NCBI RefSeq assembly: GCF_010500925.1
Contig: NZ_QVMG01000017.1
Span: 1 to 42,037, forward strand
Source: Parabacteroides sp. 52
GTDB taxonomy: Bacteria; Bacteroidota; Bacteroidia; Bacteroidales; Tannerellaceae
DNA: 42,037 nucleotides
Reading direction: 5' to 3'
Made by a program: the position numbers and the translations under genes. Shown in pieces: positions 23,885 through 33,976 of the stretch. The notes under the pieces are model-generated. The model worked only from the letters and a program-made list of their open reading frames with translations. It did no database searches and was not told the origin of the DNA. The stretch's first letter is position 1, and each line of letters begins with the position of its first letter.

Positions 23885-24385
23885 ATGGCAAGACCAACCA
23901 ATAAGCAAGATTTGATACTCGCGGCTAATAGCCAGTTTGAGAAACTGTGGAAACTGATTGATTCCATGCCGGAAGAGAAACGGCTGGATACATTTTCTTT
24001 TGAAGATAGGGACAGGAACCTGCGGGATGTATTGGTGCATCTCTATGAGTGGCATCGGTTATTATTGCATTGGGCGCGGGCAAACCGGAGCGGGAATGCG
24101 GTGAGCTTCCTACCCGATCCGTATAACTGGAAGACCTACCCGCAGATGAATGTGGAGTTCTGGAAGAAGCATCAAATAACTCCTTTGGATGAGGCTGTTG
24201 TGTTTTTGAAAGAAAGTCATGCCGATGTGATGGAACTGATTGATTCTTTTACAGACGAAGAGCTCTTCACCAAGAAATATTTCTCCTGGACTGGCACTAC
24301 CCATCTGGGAAGTTATTGTGTCTCGGCCACTTCGAGCCATTATGACTGGGCGATGAAGAAGATTAAATTACATATAAAGAGTTAA
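23885..24385 (+). CDS. ClbS/DfsB family four-helix-bundle protein (DUF1706)
   Basis: 166 residues from the second of two adjacent ATGs (23882 or 23885). It begins MARPTNKQDLILAANSQFEKLWKLID and continues RNLRDVLVHLYEWHRLLLHW, both typical of the ClbS/DfsB family, a DinB-like four-helix fold. ClbS of colibactin producers hydrolyses the cyclopropane warhead to protect the producer. Most relatives are of unknown substrate and probably neutralise small electrophiles or thiol-reactive compounds. No colibactin-like genes are visible here. The histidines of VLVHLYEWHRL and of SSHYDW could form the metal site of the DinB fold. It stands alone, with no shared operon. Confidence 0.9.
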   Translation: MARPTNKQDLILAANSQFEKLWKLIDSMPEEKRLDTFSFEDRDRNLRDVLVHLYEWHRLLLHWARANRSGNAVSFLPDPYNWKTYPQMNVEFWKKHQITPLDEAVVFLKESHADVMELIDSFTDEELFTKKYFSWTGTTHLGSYCVSATSSHYDWAMKKIKLHIKS

Positions 24386-24570
24386 GCCCCCTATTGATTT
24401 TCTTTGCAAAGTATGCGAAGAAAATTTATAATGCGGAGAAAAAGGAGTGTATTCGTCGCAATAATTGCGTAGAATAAAACTGTAAACTGTATATATATAT
24501 CAGACTAAGGACTGGTCAAGTTTTACATGGGGCAATGGCAAATTTTTTGTCTTTCGACCAAGACTGTACA
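24386..24570. other. Intergenic stretch between ClbS/DfsB and the RNA-like gene
   Basis: No gene is visible. It contains a short AT alternation (around 24490) and the palindrome GCAATAATTGC (around 24458), neither of clear meaning. The rest up to 24979 is taken by the RNA-like repeat described separately and about 170 bp in which I see only a 37-codon minus-strand open frame without recognisable relatives. Confidence 0.4.
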
Positions 24571-24611
24571 AAAATAAAAAGTCCTTCATATTCACTAAAT
24601 ATGAAGGACTT
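24571..24611 (-). terminator. Minus-strand rho-independent terminator of RNA-like gene copy 1
   Basis: AAGTCCTTCATATT (24579-24592) pairs with AATATGAAGGACTT (24598-24611), 14 bp with a 5-base loop. On the minus strand it runs into a U-rich tract (24580-24571). There is no T tract on the plus side, which fixes the direction. Confidence 0.88.
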
Positions 24612-24794
24612 GTCTTACTGTTGGCGCCTCTTTTCTTAGGCTCCCAGCGGTATGGACGGAAGCCGTTAAGTACTGCAACCCATACCTCAATATCAACGTT
24701 TTATCTTTATTTTTGCTGCAAAGGTGAACACTTTAGGAGAATAAATATATCCCTGTTTGTCACCGCTTTGACCTCTCTTGGCCGCACATAATTT
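24571..24794 (-). ncRNA. Candidate small RNA gene, copy 1 (unknown family)
   Basis: On the minus strand a -7-like CATCTTTG (24808-24801), with TTG about 19 bp further upstream, would start a transcript near 24794 that ends at the terminator 24571, about 220 nt. Positions 24647-24806 align with 40314-40473, including 42 identical bases (24680-24721). Conserved hairpins are GGCC-AAGAGA-GGTC (24783-24770), GGTGA...TCACC (arms 24764-24760 and 24727-24723) and GGTATGG...CCATACC (arms 24686-24680 and 24655-24649). In the first stem the second copy has GGTC...GGCC, a compensating swap that keeps pairing. I see no open reading frame in the conserved part. I do not recognise the family. Confidence 0.6.
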
Positions 24795-24979
24795 GCACTG
24801 CAAAGATGTGAATTTTATTTCATATTTTCAACTATCTCTATTTTTTGTATTACTTCCTTCTTGACTTGTTTCAAATGGATATCCATACAGGCCACAACGC
24901 TATCGGAAGAATGGTTGGTTGCGGTAAATCAGTAAAAGGACAATGTTGAAGCTGGATGACCACCTGTCTTACAGTTGTG

Positions 24980-27900
24980 TTATTTGTATCCATGATACTC
25001 ACTCGGAGTTTCCCCAAACTGTTTTTTGAAACTTACTGAGAAGTGCGACAACGTACTGAATCCTGTCATATCCGCCACCTCCGAGATATTATACTTTCCT
25101 TCGGTCAGCAACTCTGCAGCGCGGTTCAGTTTATAGGTTTTAAAGAATATATTCGGATTTTCTCCTGTCAGCCCTTTTACTTTATAATAGAATTTGGTGC
25201 GCGATATCTTCAATACCTCTGTCATCCGGGTAATGTTCAGTTCGGGATTTGACAGTTCATTTTCCATCAGTTCGTACAACTCCGTCATGAACCTATTATC
25301 CTGTGCCGATAGTACATTATCCGCAATTTTCTCTGTCTTGGTTGCCTGACCAAGCAATTTCCGGGCTTTCTCACGATTGGATAACTGCGACTTGATCAGA
25401 GCCAACAGATAATTAGGGTCGAAAGGTTTGGTAACATACGCATCGGCACCGGTGTCGAGTCCTTCTACCTGGTCTTCCACGGTTACTTTTGCAGTAATCA
25501 ATATAACCGGAATATGGCACAATTGAATATCCTCTTTTATCATCCGGCAGAGGTTGAATCCGCTCGCGCCGGGCATCACAACATCACTTAACACCAAATC
25601 GTGAGCTTCCTCTTTTAATGCTTTATAAGCGTTTTCAACATCAAAGCGACAGGTTACATTATATTGCTGGGAAAGCAATGATTTCAGATAATGTACCACT
25701 TCCGTATCATCATCAACCACTAAAAGAGAAGGGCGACTCTCGTCGTTCATTTTATCGGGCAGATGATAGTGTTCCTCTGTTTGAAGAGGGAACATTTCTT
25801 CCTGGTTTTTCAATTCGTGCTCTTTCTCTTCAGAAGTATAGGCGTTATCGCCAATAGGTAGTATATAAACGAATCGGGCTCCTTTTTCGCGTGGATTATG
25901 GGTCGCTTTGATGTAACCATGATGAAGCCCGGCTAACTGACGCGCATAGTACAATCCGATACCGGTTCCCCAATTATAGGTTCCCTGCGATTGATCGTTA
26001 AGCTGATAATAACGCTCGAAGATTTTTTCCAGTTTCTCCTCCGGGATTCCCGGACCGGAATCGGAAACGCTAACCTTGACATACTCCATATTCACATCTT
26101 CGGCTGTTAAGGGGAATAAGGCCGCTGCCTCATCACGTGAGATGACATCAAATGCCATTTCTATTTTCCCGTCAGCGGGAGTAAACTTAAGTGCGTTAGA
26201 GATAAGATTACTTGTTATTTTCTCCATCTTGTCGGTGTCTAACCAAGTCAGAAATGAATCTTCCAGCCCGTACGTTTTTAAGCTTATCCCTTTATCATTG
26301 GCATTAATAACAAACACTTCGACCAGCCGTTTCAATTTGGATATAATGTCTGTCCGCTTAACTTTCAGCTTCAATGTATCATTTTCCAGTTTGTTAAAGT
26401 CCATCAACTGGTTCACCAGTTTCAGCATTCGGTTGACACTTCGCTGAACGATATATAACAACTGTTTGGATTCTCCGGTAATGGCCTTGTTGTTACACAA
26501 TTGGGTTACCGGCCCATTGATCATTGTAAGTGGGGTACGAAACTCGTGCGAGACATTGGCAAAGAAATTCATATTCATTGCATTAAGGCGCTTCTCCTGC
26601 TCTTTTTCCAGTTCGGCTTGCACGACACGAAGTTTATGCAATCGGTTCCGGTTGTACAACCGGAGAATAACCAAAGCAATCATCAACACCACCAGGCAAT
26701 ACAAGGTATAAGCCCACCAGGTAGCCCACGGTGCAGGTTTTATCTGGATGGGAATGGCATTCTCTGCTTCCACTATCGATTTATCGTTATTTGTAATGCG
26801 TACCTTGAACGTATATTTCCCTGCCGGAAGGTTTGAATAATAGGCCTCCCGGTTGTTGCGCGCATCTATCCAGAGCTTATCAAAACCTTCCATCATATAA
26901 TGATAATGCACCCGCTCAAATTCCGAATAATCGAGGGCTGTAAACGAGATGGTAAAGCTATTCTGATCGTGTTGCAGCCGGATAAGCGGATTATAAGTGA
27001 GGCTTTTATCGATACAATTACTCTGAAACGGACGGATGAGTTGATTGTGTATTTTCAGGTCTTCGAATAATAACGGAATATCCCGTTTGAATGTAACATC
27101 AATCGGGTTGAAGAAGGTAAGCCCGTGTGTACCACCGAAAATAATCGTTCCATCCTCCAGCCGGCATGTAGTCCGTTCATTAAACTGATTGCCTCCAATG
27201 CCGTCGGCTTTAAAATAGTTGGTAAACTTGTTTATCGTACGGTCATATTTGCTTAAACCATATAAGGTACTTATCCATATATTACCCTGCATATCTTCCA
27301 TTATGGCCGAAATATCAGTGCATGCGGCACCTTCTATATTTTCAATTTCTTTTGTCTCCGGACAATAGCGCAAAATGCCGTTCGTAATAGTACCCATCCA
27401 TATATCCTTTTGCGAATCTTCATGGAAACAAGCCGGAATAAACATGGTGGAAGGTTTGAGGTTCGGATAGACGTCAATCTCTGAAACCTCCCATGTATCC
27501 GGGTTGATCAACCGCGGATTATACGGATAAGAACCGACCAGTATTTCTCCGGTAGAAAGTGGCATTAATGCATTGATGAAAGTAAACGATGGTGGATATA
27601 GTTTGATCTCTTCAAACTGTTCAGCCCCCCGACGCAATGCATAAATACCATTGCTGTAAGTTGCCACCCAGATTGTCCCATTACGATCTTGTACCATCTG
27701 CGAATTAACCATGGGTAGCCAATATGTTTTTTCTTCTACCAGCTTGTGTTTCTTATCGTCGTACCGACAACGGATGACCTTTGTATTTGCACTAAGCCAG
27801 ATCTTATTTTCATCATCTACAAAAAGGGATCTCACCTGCGTGAGCAGGTATTTCTTTTCCGGGAAGAAATGCCCGGTATCTACCGGGCGAATAATATTCT

Positions 27901-29029
27901 GATCCATATCATACACAAATACACCATCGACAGAGGTGTTTATCCATAGTTGGTTATCCTGATCCATTTTCAATGAAACAACGGATAAGTTCTCCGTAAA
28001 AGTGCGCAGATAGTTATTGTTATTGAAACGTTCCTTATAATCATAGTAAATCACAAAGCCCTGATCGAACGAGCCAATCCACAGGTTCTTCTGCGAATCG
28101 GTAAATATGGAGGTCACTTTGAATTTGGGTGGATCAAAAGGAAAGCCCGCTTCGTCTTGATAGATCACTATGTCTTCAGCATAATTGTATAGGAAGAATC
28201 CATCTTGTGTATAGATAAGCAGCGAAGAGGAATTGTAAGGGTGAATGTATTCAATAACTACATCCGATGACAATTTAGGATGCCGGCGTATAGCTTCCGG
28301 TTTTTCCATAAACGCGCCTGAACGGGTGTCGAAAAGGAAAAACTTATTCGAAGATACAAGCCACAATTCTCCATTATCCCGCAAGAATGCGTATTGAACA
28401 TATTGCTCGTTTGTGTCATAACTACCTTTCAGTTCCAGGGTCGTTGAATCGTAACAACGTATCAGGTAAGGATTAACCACCCAAAGATTGTTCTCTCCAT
28501 CTATAAAACACTTTACAATAAAGGTATTGCTGTCGGCCTGTTCCGTGATACCTGTGCAGAATTTATCCTCTTCAGGAATATATATTGCCACTTCTACGGC
28601 TAAATTCAGGAACAAACGTCCTTCCTGATTTTCCAATATCTGATATATATACCGCCCGTTACCTTCATTGGGAATTCTTTTAAAATAATCCTGATCGGTA
28701 TACCGGCAGATGCCATTGACCGTACCTATCCATAGTCTATTTTGGGAATCGCACAACATGGATCGCACCTGATTATCGGGAATAGTCAATGAATCGCTGC
28801 TATTAAAATACTGGTGATACTCCTGTGCATTATATTTATTAAGCCCACGAAACGTGCTGACCCAAATATGACCGAAGCTATCCTCTGCAAATCCGGTAAT
28901 CTGTTGATTGGAAATGTCGCTTGTTATTGTAGAGTTGGTTTCGATGTTATAATCTCTATCTTCTACCTGTTCGCACGATACGAAAATAAGTAGAAAAAGA
29001 ATAAACGGAAGGTGTTTGTAGTGTCCCAT
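24980..29029 (-). CDS. Hybrid two-component system (HTCS) sensor-regulator
   Basis: 1349 residues, joining sensor, kinase, receiver and DNA-binding parts in one inner-membrane protein. Order: lipoprotein-like or signal sequence (FVSC at about 19); a periplasmic sensor of beta-propeller repeats (about 40-640, recurring WIGT/IWVST motifs); a Y_Y_Y domain (about 690-750); one membrane helix (about 770-795); HisKA with FANVSHEFRTPL (H828); HATPase with NLISNALKFTP and DSGPGIPEEKLEKIFERYYQ. Next come a receiver with VVDDDTEVV and LSDVVMPG (phosphoacceptor D1149) and a C-terminal AraC-type HTH (about 1245-1349). Such regulators bind an oligosaccharide breakdown product and activate the adjacent locus. 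Here that is the divergent SusC/SusD-esterase-GH3 operon. Candidate binding repeats lie in the shared upstream region. Confidence 0.97.
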   Translation of the reverse strand: MGHYKHLPFILFLLIFVSCEQVEDRDYNIETNSTITSDISNQQITGFAEDSFGHIWVSTFRGLNKYNAQEYHQYFNSSDSLTIPDNQVRSMLCDSQNRLWIGTVNGICRYTDQDYFKRIPNEGNGRYIYQILENQEGRLFLNLAVEVAIYIPEEDKFCTGITEQADSNTFIVKCFIDGENNLWVVNPYLIRCYDSTTLELKGSYDTNEQYVQYAFLRDNGELWLVSSNKFFLFDTRSGAFMEKPEAIRRHPKLSSDVVIEYIHPYNSSSLLIYTQDGFFLYNYAEDIVIYQDEAGFPFDPPKFKVTSIFTDSQKNLWIGSFDQGFVIYYDYKERFNNNNYLRTFTENLSVVSLKMDQDNQLWINTSVDGVFVYDMDQNIIRPVDTGHFFPEKKYLLTQVRSLFVDDENKIWLSANTKVIRCRYDDKKHKLVEEKTYWLPMVNSQMVQDRNGTIWVATYSNGIYALRRGAEQFEEIKLYPPSFTFINALMPLSTGEILVGSYPYNPRLINPDTWEVSEIDVYPNLKPSTMFIPACFHEDSQKDIWMGTITNGILRYCPETKEIENIEGAACTDISAIMEDMQGNIWISTLYGLSKYDRTINKFTNYFKADGIGGNQFNERTTCRLEDGTIIFGGTHGLTFFNPIDVTFKRDIPLLFEDLKIHNQLIRPFQSNCIDKSLTYNPLIRLQHDQNSFTISFTALDYSEFERVHYHYMMEGFDKLWIDARNNREAYYSNLPAGKYTFKVRITNNDKSIVEAENAIPIQIKPAPWATWWAYTLYCLVVLMIALVILRLYNRNRLHKLRVVQAELEKEQEKRLNAMNMNFFANVSHEFRTPLTMINGPVTQLCNNKAITGESKQLLYIVQRSVNRMLKLVNQLMDFNKLENDTLKLKVKRTDIISKLKRLVEVFVINANDKGISLKTYGLEDSFLTWLDTDKMEKITSNLISNALKFTPADGKIEMAFDVISRDEAAALFPLTAEDVNMEYVKVSVSDSGPGIPEEKLEKIFERYYQLNDQSQGTYNWGTGIGLYYARQLAGLHHGYIKATHNPREKGARFVYILPIGDNAYTSEEKEHELKNQEEMFPLQTEEHYHLPDKMNDESRPSLLVVDDDTEVVHYLKSLLSQQYNVTCRFDVENAYKALKEEAHDLVLSDVVMPGASGFNLCRMIKEDIQLCHIPVILITAKVTVEDQVEGLDTGADAYVTKPFDPNYLLALIKSQLSNREKARKLLGQATKTEKIADNVLSAQDNRFMTELYELMENELSNPELNITRMTEVLKISRTKFYYKVKGLTGENPNIFFKTYKLNRAAELLTEGKYNISEVADMTGFSTLSHFSVSFKKQFGETPSEYHGYK

Positions 29030-29116
29030 TAGTATTGTTTAAGTATAACACAAATGTACACATTAAAATCAGCTTTCCCCTGCATAATAGCCCTGAACAA
29101 CTGTTTCAGAGCATCT

Positions 29117-29183
29117 TTTGAATAAATCCATAAACATTTGAACAAATAGAAAAACGATTTTGAACAATCCTATAAACCATTTG
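29117..29183 (+). promoter_or_regulatory. Four TTTG-led repeats at 21-bp spacing, probable HTCS operator
   Basis: TTTGAATAAA, TTTGAACAAA, TTTGAACAAT and TTTGTACGCA begin at 29117, 29137, 29159 and 29180. The steps are 20, 22 and 21 bp, two DNA turns, and each is followed by an A-rich stretch. They lie in the 250-bp divergent region about 100-160 bp before the SusC start, as expected for cooperative binding by an AraC-type domain. Confidence 0.55.
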
Positions 29184-29279
29184 TACGCACCGAAAAATGG
29201 CTTCCTTCCTTTTGCTCTAATATTGCGATATCAATTATTGATGTGGTAAACACAAGTTTAACAATCTAATATTTAGCAA

Positions 29280-32200
29280 ATGAAAAAAAGTTTGAAACAC
29301 GTAACAATGAAAAGGTTTTTTATTTTAACTCTTTTCTTTGTTACAACGATGCCACTCCTGTTTGCTCAGGAAGTTATTAAGATTTCGGGTACGGTTCTCG
29401 ATGAGAATAAAGAACCGCTGATTGGAGTAAGCGTACTCGAAAAAGGAACCTCTAACGGTACAATTACCAATATAGATGGTAATTATGCGCTGACCGTAAA
29501 GCAAGGATCAGTAGTTGTTTATTCCTACATTGGTTATGCAACACAGGAAAAAAACGCGGTTGCCGGAGTGGTCAACATTATACTGAAAGAAGATGCCCAA
29601 GCATTGGACGAAGTAGTGGTTGTAGGTTACGGCGTACAGAAAAAGAGTTCGGTCACGGGTGCCATCTCGCAGGTAAAACCGGAAGATATGGAAAACCGTA
29701 CCATCAGTAATGCGCAGCAGGCGTTGCAGGGTAAAACCGCGGGGGTACAGGTTATACAGACATCGGCTGCTCCTGGTGCTTCGCCTACGGTACGGGTACG
29801 TGGATACTCTTCTAACGTATCATCCAATCCTCTTTATGTAGTAGACGGTATTCGCCTATCGGACATTAGCGGAATTGATCCGAATGATATCGCTTCGATG
29901 GAAGTATTAAAAGATGCCGCTTCGGCAGCTATCTATGGAGCAGAAGCCGGTAACGGTGTTGTACTTATCACCACCCGGAAGGGGAAAGCCGGACAGGGAA
30001 AGATCACATACGACTTCCAGTGGTCGTCGCAATCGCTGGCGCGTATCCCCAAAATGTTGGGCGCTGAAGAGTACATTAATTATATGGTAGAGTCAAATAC
30101 CTTTACCGAAGATTTCCTGCGGAGCAACTGGAACGGTGTAACCAATACCACGTGGACGGATGTAGCTTTCGAAAATAGCCGGATGCAGAAGCACAACGTA
30201 TCCTTTAGCAACGGAGGCGAGCAAGGGAATTACTATCTGTCGCTCAGCTACCTCGATAACAACGGTATTGTAAAGGGTGATGCCGATGTGTACAAACGCC
30301 TGACGGCTACCATCAACTCTGAATACAAGATTAAGCCCTGGCTCAAAGTGGGTACTACCAATCAAGTAGAGAAGTACAATACACGTAGCGTTTCCACAAA
30401 CAGCGAATATGGTAGTTTATTGACATCGATCCTTCAGCTCGATCCGCTGACACCCGACACATACACCCGTGAAAATCTACCGACACATATGCTGAATGCC
30501 CTGAACAATGGCAAGCATCTATTGACGGATGAAAACGGTAATTATTATGCAGTTTCCAATTATTACTCGGGCGAGCAGTATCACCCGATGATTATGCGCG
30601 ACAACAACATCGGCAAGAACAGCGGTTTCAACGTGAATGGTTCTATCTATGCCGATTTCAACCCGATCAAAGATTTTACGTTTACTTCGCGCCTGGGCTA
30701 TCGTCTCTCCGGTACCCGCCAATCATCTACAGATTTGCCTTTCTACGGCAACTCGGTACAGAGCCGTGATTATGTAGGTTATAATGCCACCTCATCGACC
30801 ACCATCTATTACCAATGGGAGAACTTTGCCAACTACGTGAAAACCTTCGGACAACATACCGTAACAGGAATGGCAGGTATGTCGTTTCAGGAATCGACCT
30901 ACGACTATACATACGGTAGCCTGTCGGCCAATGGCGAGGATGCGTTAAAGAAGAACGATCCATTATTCTATTACCTCAACTTTGGTTCGGCCTCGGCGAC
31001 CAAGGCTGTGAACGGTGAAAAGACACGCTCGGCCAAACTGTCGTACTTCGGGCGTATAGGTTACGAATTTGCAGGGCGCTACCTGTTGCAGGCTTCGCTG
31101 CGTGCCGATGCTGCCGACCTATCCCTGCTTCCTCCAACCAACCGTTGGGGATACTTCCCGGCTGTTTCGGCAGGGTGGACAGTGTCTGAAGAACAGTTCT
31201 TCGCTCCGTTGAAGAATCAGATAAGCAGTATGAAACTGCGCGCAAGCTGGGGTCAAAACGGTTCTCTGGCCGCATTAAGCGGATATCCGTACAGCACCGA
31301 TATGGCGTTAAGCGGTATCTATCCCTTTGTTTTGGGCAATACATATATAACCAGCGCCGCTCCGTCGACGATGGGTAATGACAAACTGAAATGGGAAACA
31401 TCCGAGCAGATTAACGTGGGTATCGACCTGCGTATGCTCAGAGACCGCTTCACATTGAGTTTGGATTACTTCGACAAAAAGACTAAGGATTTGTTGGTGT
31501 CGGGAACTACTCCCTCATTGATTATCGGTGGAACTACCTCGCCCATGAATGCCGGTGACGTTAGCAATAAAGGTTTTGAGATTGAACTGGGCTGGCGCGA
31601 CCAGATCGGTGATTTCAGTTACGGTATCCGTGCCAATCTGGCCACACTCAAGAACAAGGTTACCTATATAGACCCGTCTATCACCCGCTTGTCGGGAGTA
31701 AACTTCCACACAAGCACCATTACTTATTTCGAAAAAGGTCAACCGGTGTACTACTTCCGCGGCTATAAATTTAAAGGGGTAGATCCTGAAACCGGCGATC
31801 CTACTTTCCACGACCTGGACGAAAGTGGCACGCTGAACGATGGCGATCTGGATTATATCGGTGATGCTATCCCCGATTTCACTTACGGTATCACATTGTC
31901 GGCTGCCTGGAAGGGGTTAGACCTCACAGTATTCGGTACGGGTTCACAGGGAAACGACATTTTCAATTGCATCAACCGCCCGGACTTTGCAGCATCCAAT
32001 AAACTGAAAGAGATATTCTACGACAACCGCTGGACGACAGATAATAAATCGGGAACAGTACCACGCGCCGGAGCAGCCAACATGGACAAGTACCAAACGT
32101 CTGACGCCTTAGTGTATGATGGCTCATTCTTCAAAATCAAGCAGATACAGCTTGGCTACACCCTACCCAAAAGCTGGACGAGAAAATTTTTCGTGAACAA

Positions 32201-32360
32201 CCTGCGCCTCTATGGTTCGCTCGACGATTTCTTCACCTTCACCAAGTACCCCGGCTTCGATCCGGAAGCGGCGGCTAACTCAACCTCAGGGATGGGGATA
32301 GACAAAGGATCTTATCCTTCGTCCAAGAAAGTGGTATTTGGACTTAATATTGTATTTTAA
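29280..32360 (+). CDS. SusC/RagA-family TonB-dependent outer-membrane transporter (second locus)
   Basis: 1026 residues from ATG 29280; ATG 29307 is an alternative that gives a shorter, canonical signal peptide MKRFFILTLFFVTTMPLLFAQ. A carboxypeptidase-like domain (about 33-110: ISGTVLDENKEPLIGVSVLEK, YSYIGYATQ) is followed by the TonB-box region DEVVVVGYGVQKKS and the plug (about 120-240: ALQGKTAGVQVIQT, NPLYVVDGIRLSDISGIDPNDIASMEVLKDA, YGAEAGNGVVLITTRKG). The barrel ends in KKVVFGLNIVF. It is richer in G+C than the first SusC gene. It imports the oligosaccharide handled by this locus and is paired with the SusD gene 24 bp downstream. Confidence 0.96.
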   Translation: MKKSLKHVTMKRFFILTLFFVTTMPLLFAQEVIKISGTVLDENKEPLIGVSVLEKGTSNGTITNIDGNYALTVKQGSVVVYSYIGYATQEKNAVAGVVNIILKEDAQALDEVVVVGYGVQKKSSVTGAISQVKPEDMENRTISNAQQALQGKTAGVQVIQTSAAPGASPTVRVRGYSSNVSSNPLYVVDGIRLSDISGIDPNDIASMEVLKDAASAAIYGAEAGNGVVLITTRKGKAGQGKITYDFQWSSQSLARIPKMLGAEEYINYMVESNTFTEDFLRSNWNGVTNTTWTDVAFENSRMQKHNVSFSNGGEQGNYYLSLSYLDNNGIVKGDADVYKRLTATINSEYKIKPWLKVGTTNQVEKYNTRSVSTNSEYGSLLTSILQLDPLTPDTYTRENLPTHMLNALNNGKHLLTDENGNYYAVSNYYSGEQYHPMIMRDNNIGKNSGFNVNGSIYADFNPIKDFTFTSRLGYRLSGTRQSSTDLPFYGNSVQSRDYVGYNATSSTTIYYQWENFANYVKTFGQHTVTGMAGMSFQESTYDYTYGSLSANGEDALKKNDPLFYYLNFGSASATKAVNGEKTRSAKLSYFGRIGYEFAGRYLLQASLRADAADLSLLPPTNRWGYFPAVSAGWTVSEEQFFAPLKNQISSMKLRASWGQNGSLAALSGYPYSTDMALSGIYPFVLGNTYITSAAPSTMGNDKLKWETSEQINVGIDLRMLRDRFTLSLDYFDKKTKDLLVSGTTPSLIIGGTTSPMNAGDVSNKGFEIELGWRDQIGDFSYGIRANLATLKNKVTYIDPSITRLSGVNFHTSTITYFEKGQPVYYFRGYKFKGVDPETGDPTFHDLDESGTLNDGDLDYIGDAIPDFTYGITLSAAWKGLDLTVFGTGSQGNDIFNCINRPDFAASNKLKEIFYDNRWTTDNKSGTVPRAGAANMDKYQTSDALVYDGSFFKIKQIQLGYTLPKSWTRKFFVNNLRLYGSLDDFFTFTKYPGFDPEAAANSTSGMGIDKGSYPSSKKVVFGLNIVF

Positions 32361-32384
32361 TTAACTACGAAATAGATACGAACG

Positions 32385-33950
32385 ATGAAAACAAAATATA
32401 TCTATATCCTATTACTGGGCTTGCTGCCGATACTGAATACCGGTTGCGAAGACCGTCTCAACATTGATAAACACGGTAACCTGGGTGGCCAGGAAGATTT
32501 TTACAAAACAGACGCGGATGCCATACAGGCACTGGCTTCATTATACTCGAGTTGGGGCGGCAACTACTACAACTGGTACATGACAAAGAATCTATTGGCC
32601 GACGATATATGGTGCGGTGGCGGTTCACGTGGCGATAATGCCAGTATGGAACAACTCAACGAGTACACTTATGACACCGATCACAGCATGGTTCAAGATA
32701 TGTACTCGGGCATGTACAGTATCATTTATAATGCAAACCTGATTATCGACTTGTTGACACCCGACAGTGATATAAAGAAACGTGCCGTAGCTGAGGCTAA
32801 GTTCTTCCGCGCCTGGGCAAACTTCGAACTGGTGACGCTCTTCGGGACCGCGCCGGTAGTCGATCACCTGTTGCAACCTGGCGAGTACCGCCAAGGTAAC
32901 AGTACACCCGAAGCCTTATGGAGCATCATCGAAAGCGACCTAAACGATGCCATCGATTCGGGTGCGTTGCCATCTAAAGCTGATGCGAACGACAGCGAAA
33001 CAACAATCCGCGTCACCCGTGAAGTAGCTCAGGCCATGCTCGGAAAGGCCTACCTGTTTCAGAACAAGTATGCTGATGCGGCCTCAATACTCGACAAGGT
33101 TATCGAATCGGGCAAATACAGACTATATGAAGGCGATTACGATATGTTGCTTCACGTAACCGCCAACGGCAGCAGCGAATCGATGCTCGAAGTGCAGAAG
33201 CGCAACGACTCGGAACAGGCATGGACTCAAATGACAATGACCTTCATCATGACGGGTTGGCGTTCCGACAAACTGAACGTTAACGGGGATGCCATGTCGT
33301 ACATTGCCACCGGCACTTATGGGTTCATGAACCCACGCAAAAGCCTGTATGACGCCTTTGTCGCTGCAGAAGGAGCCGACGGTTACCGCCTCAACAATAC
33401 CCTGCGCAGCTATTCGCAGATGGAGGCCATCGGAATCACCGTACAGCCGGGCGCCAGCATAATAGGTCACGAAGGGTATTTTATGTGGAAGAACCGGGCA
33501 TTACGGGAAGACTGCATTTACGATGCTTCATATTTCCAGGCGCTCCAGTATATCAATCTGCGCGTCATGCGCTACGCCGAAGTATTACTGTTGGCCGCTG
33601 AAGCTCATGTCATGGGGGGAAACAAAGATAAAGCGCTCAACTACATCAACCAGACACGCACTCGCGCTCGTCTCACTCCTCTGACATCCGTGACGTTAGA
33701 CGATGTAAAAATCGAAAAGCGCCTCGAACTTTGCCTGGAAAGTGTTCGCTATCAGGACCTCGTTCGCTGGGGCGACGCGGAAATAGCAATGGCAGAGCAG
33801 GGTAAACAAATACCCGCCTTCTCACTCAATGGAGCCGAATTCCTGTTTAACAACTCTACTTACGGCTTTAAGGCAAAACACAAGCTGTTGCCTATTCCGC
33901 GCAAGGAGTTGGACCTGAATCCGAATATGAAACAGAATGATAATTGGTAA
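32385..33950 (+). CDS. RagB/SusD-family glycan-binding lipoprotein (second locus)
   Basis: 521 residues, normal SusD length. The lipoprotein signal ends LNTGC, followed by EDRLNIDKHGNLGGQEDFYKTDADAIQALASLYSSW. TPR-like helices include AEAKFFRAWANFELVTLFGTAPVVDH and YADAASILDKVIESGKYRLY. The C-terminal signature is MRYAEVLLLAAEAHVMGGN, YINQTRTRARLTPL, ESVRYQDLVRWGDAE and KHKLLPIPRKELDLNPNMKQN. It forms the lid over the preceding SusC barrel. A one-line hand count (33001-33060) gives 34 G+C of 60, against 26 of 60 in a line of the first SusD (8461-8520), in keeping with a different origin. Confidence 0.96.
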   Translation: MKTKYIYILLLGLLPILNTGCEDRLNIDKHGNLGGQEDFYKTDADAIQALASLYSSWGGNYYNWYMTKNLLADDIWCGGGSRGDNASMEQLNEYTYDTDHSMVQDMYSGMYSIIYNANLIIDLLTPDSDIKKRAVAEAKFFRAWANFELVTLFGTAPVVDHLLQPGEYRQGNSTPEALWSIIESDLNDAIDSGALPSKADANDSETTIRVTREVAQAMLGKAYLFQNKYADAASILDKVIESGKYRLYEGDYDMLLHVTANGSSESMLEVQKRNDSEQAWTQMTMTFIMTGWRSDKLNVNGDAMSYIATGTYGFMNPRKSLYDAFVAAEGADGYRLNNTLRSYSQMEAIGITVQPGASIIGHEGYFMWKNRALREDCIYDASYFQALQYINLRVMRYAEVLLLAAEAHVMGGNKDKALNYINQTRTRARLTPLTSVTLDDVKIEKRLELCLESVRYQDLVRWGDAEIAMAEQGKQIPAFSLNGAEFLFNNSTYGFKAKHKLLPIPRKELDLNPNMKQNDNW

Positions 33951-33976
33951 TCACTATTATAATTAAAAAAGAAACA

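Noticed and set aside
23885..24385. ClbS/DfsB as evidence of a colibactin-like toxin cluster
   Set aside because: No polyketide or peptide synthase is in the window. The family is widespread without such clusters, and the nearby phosphopantetheinyl transferase belongs to the gldE-gldD operon.
24571..24794. Identification of the repeated RNA as 6S RNA
   Set aside because: The length fits, but I could not pair the 5' and 3' ends into the closing stem and central bubble of 6S RNA, and copy 2 lacks the 3' part of copy 1.
24840..24979. A 37-codon minus-strand frame (ending DIHLKQVKKEVIQKIEIVENMK) upstream of RNA-like copy 1
   Set aside because: No equivalent precedes copy 2, and no start context or homologue is recognisable, so there is not enough to call a gene.
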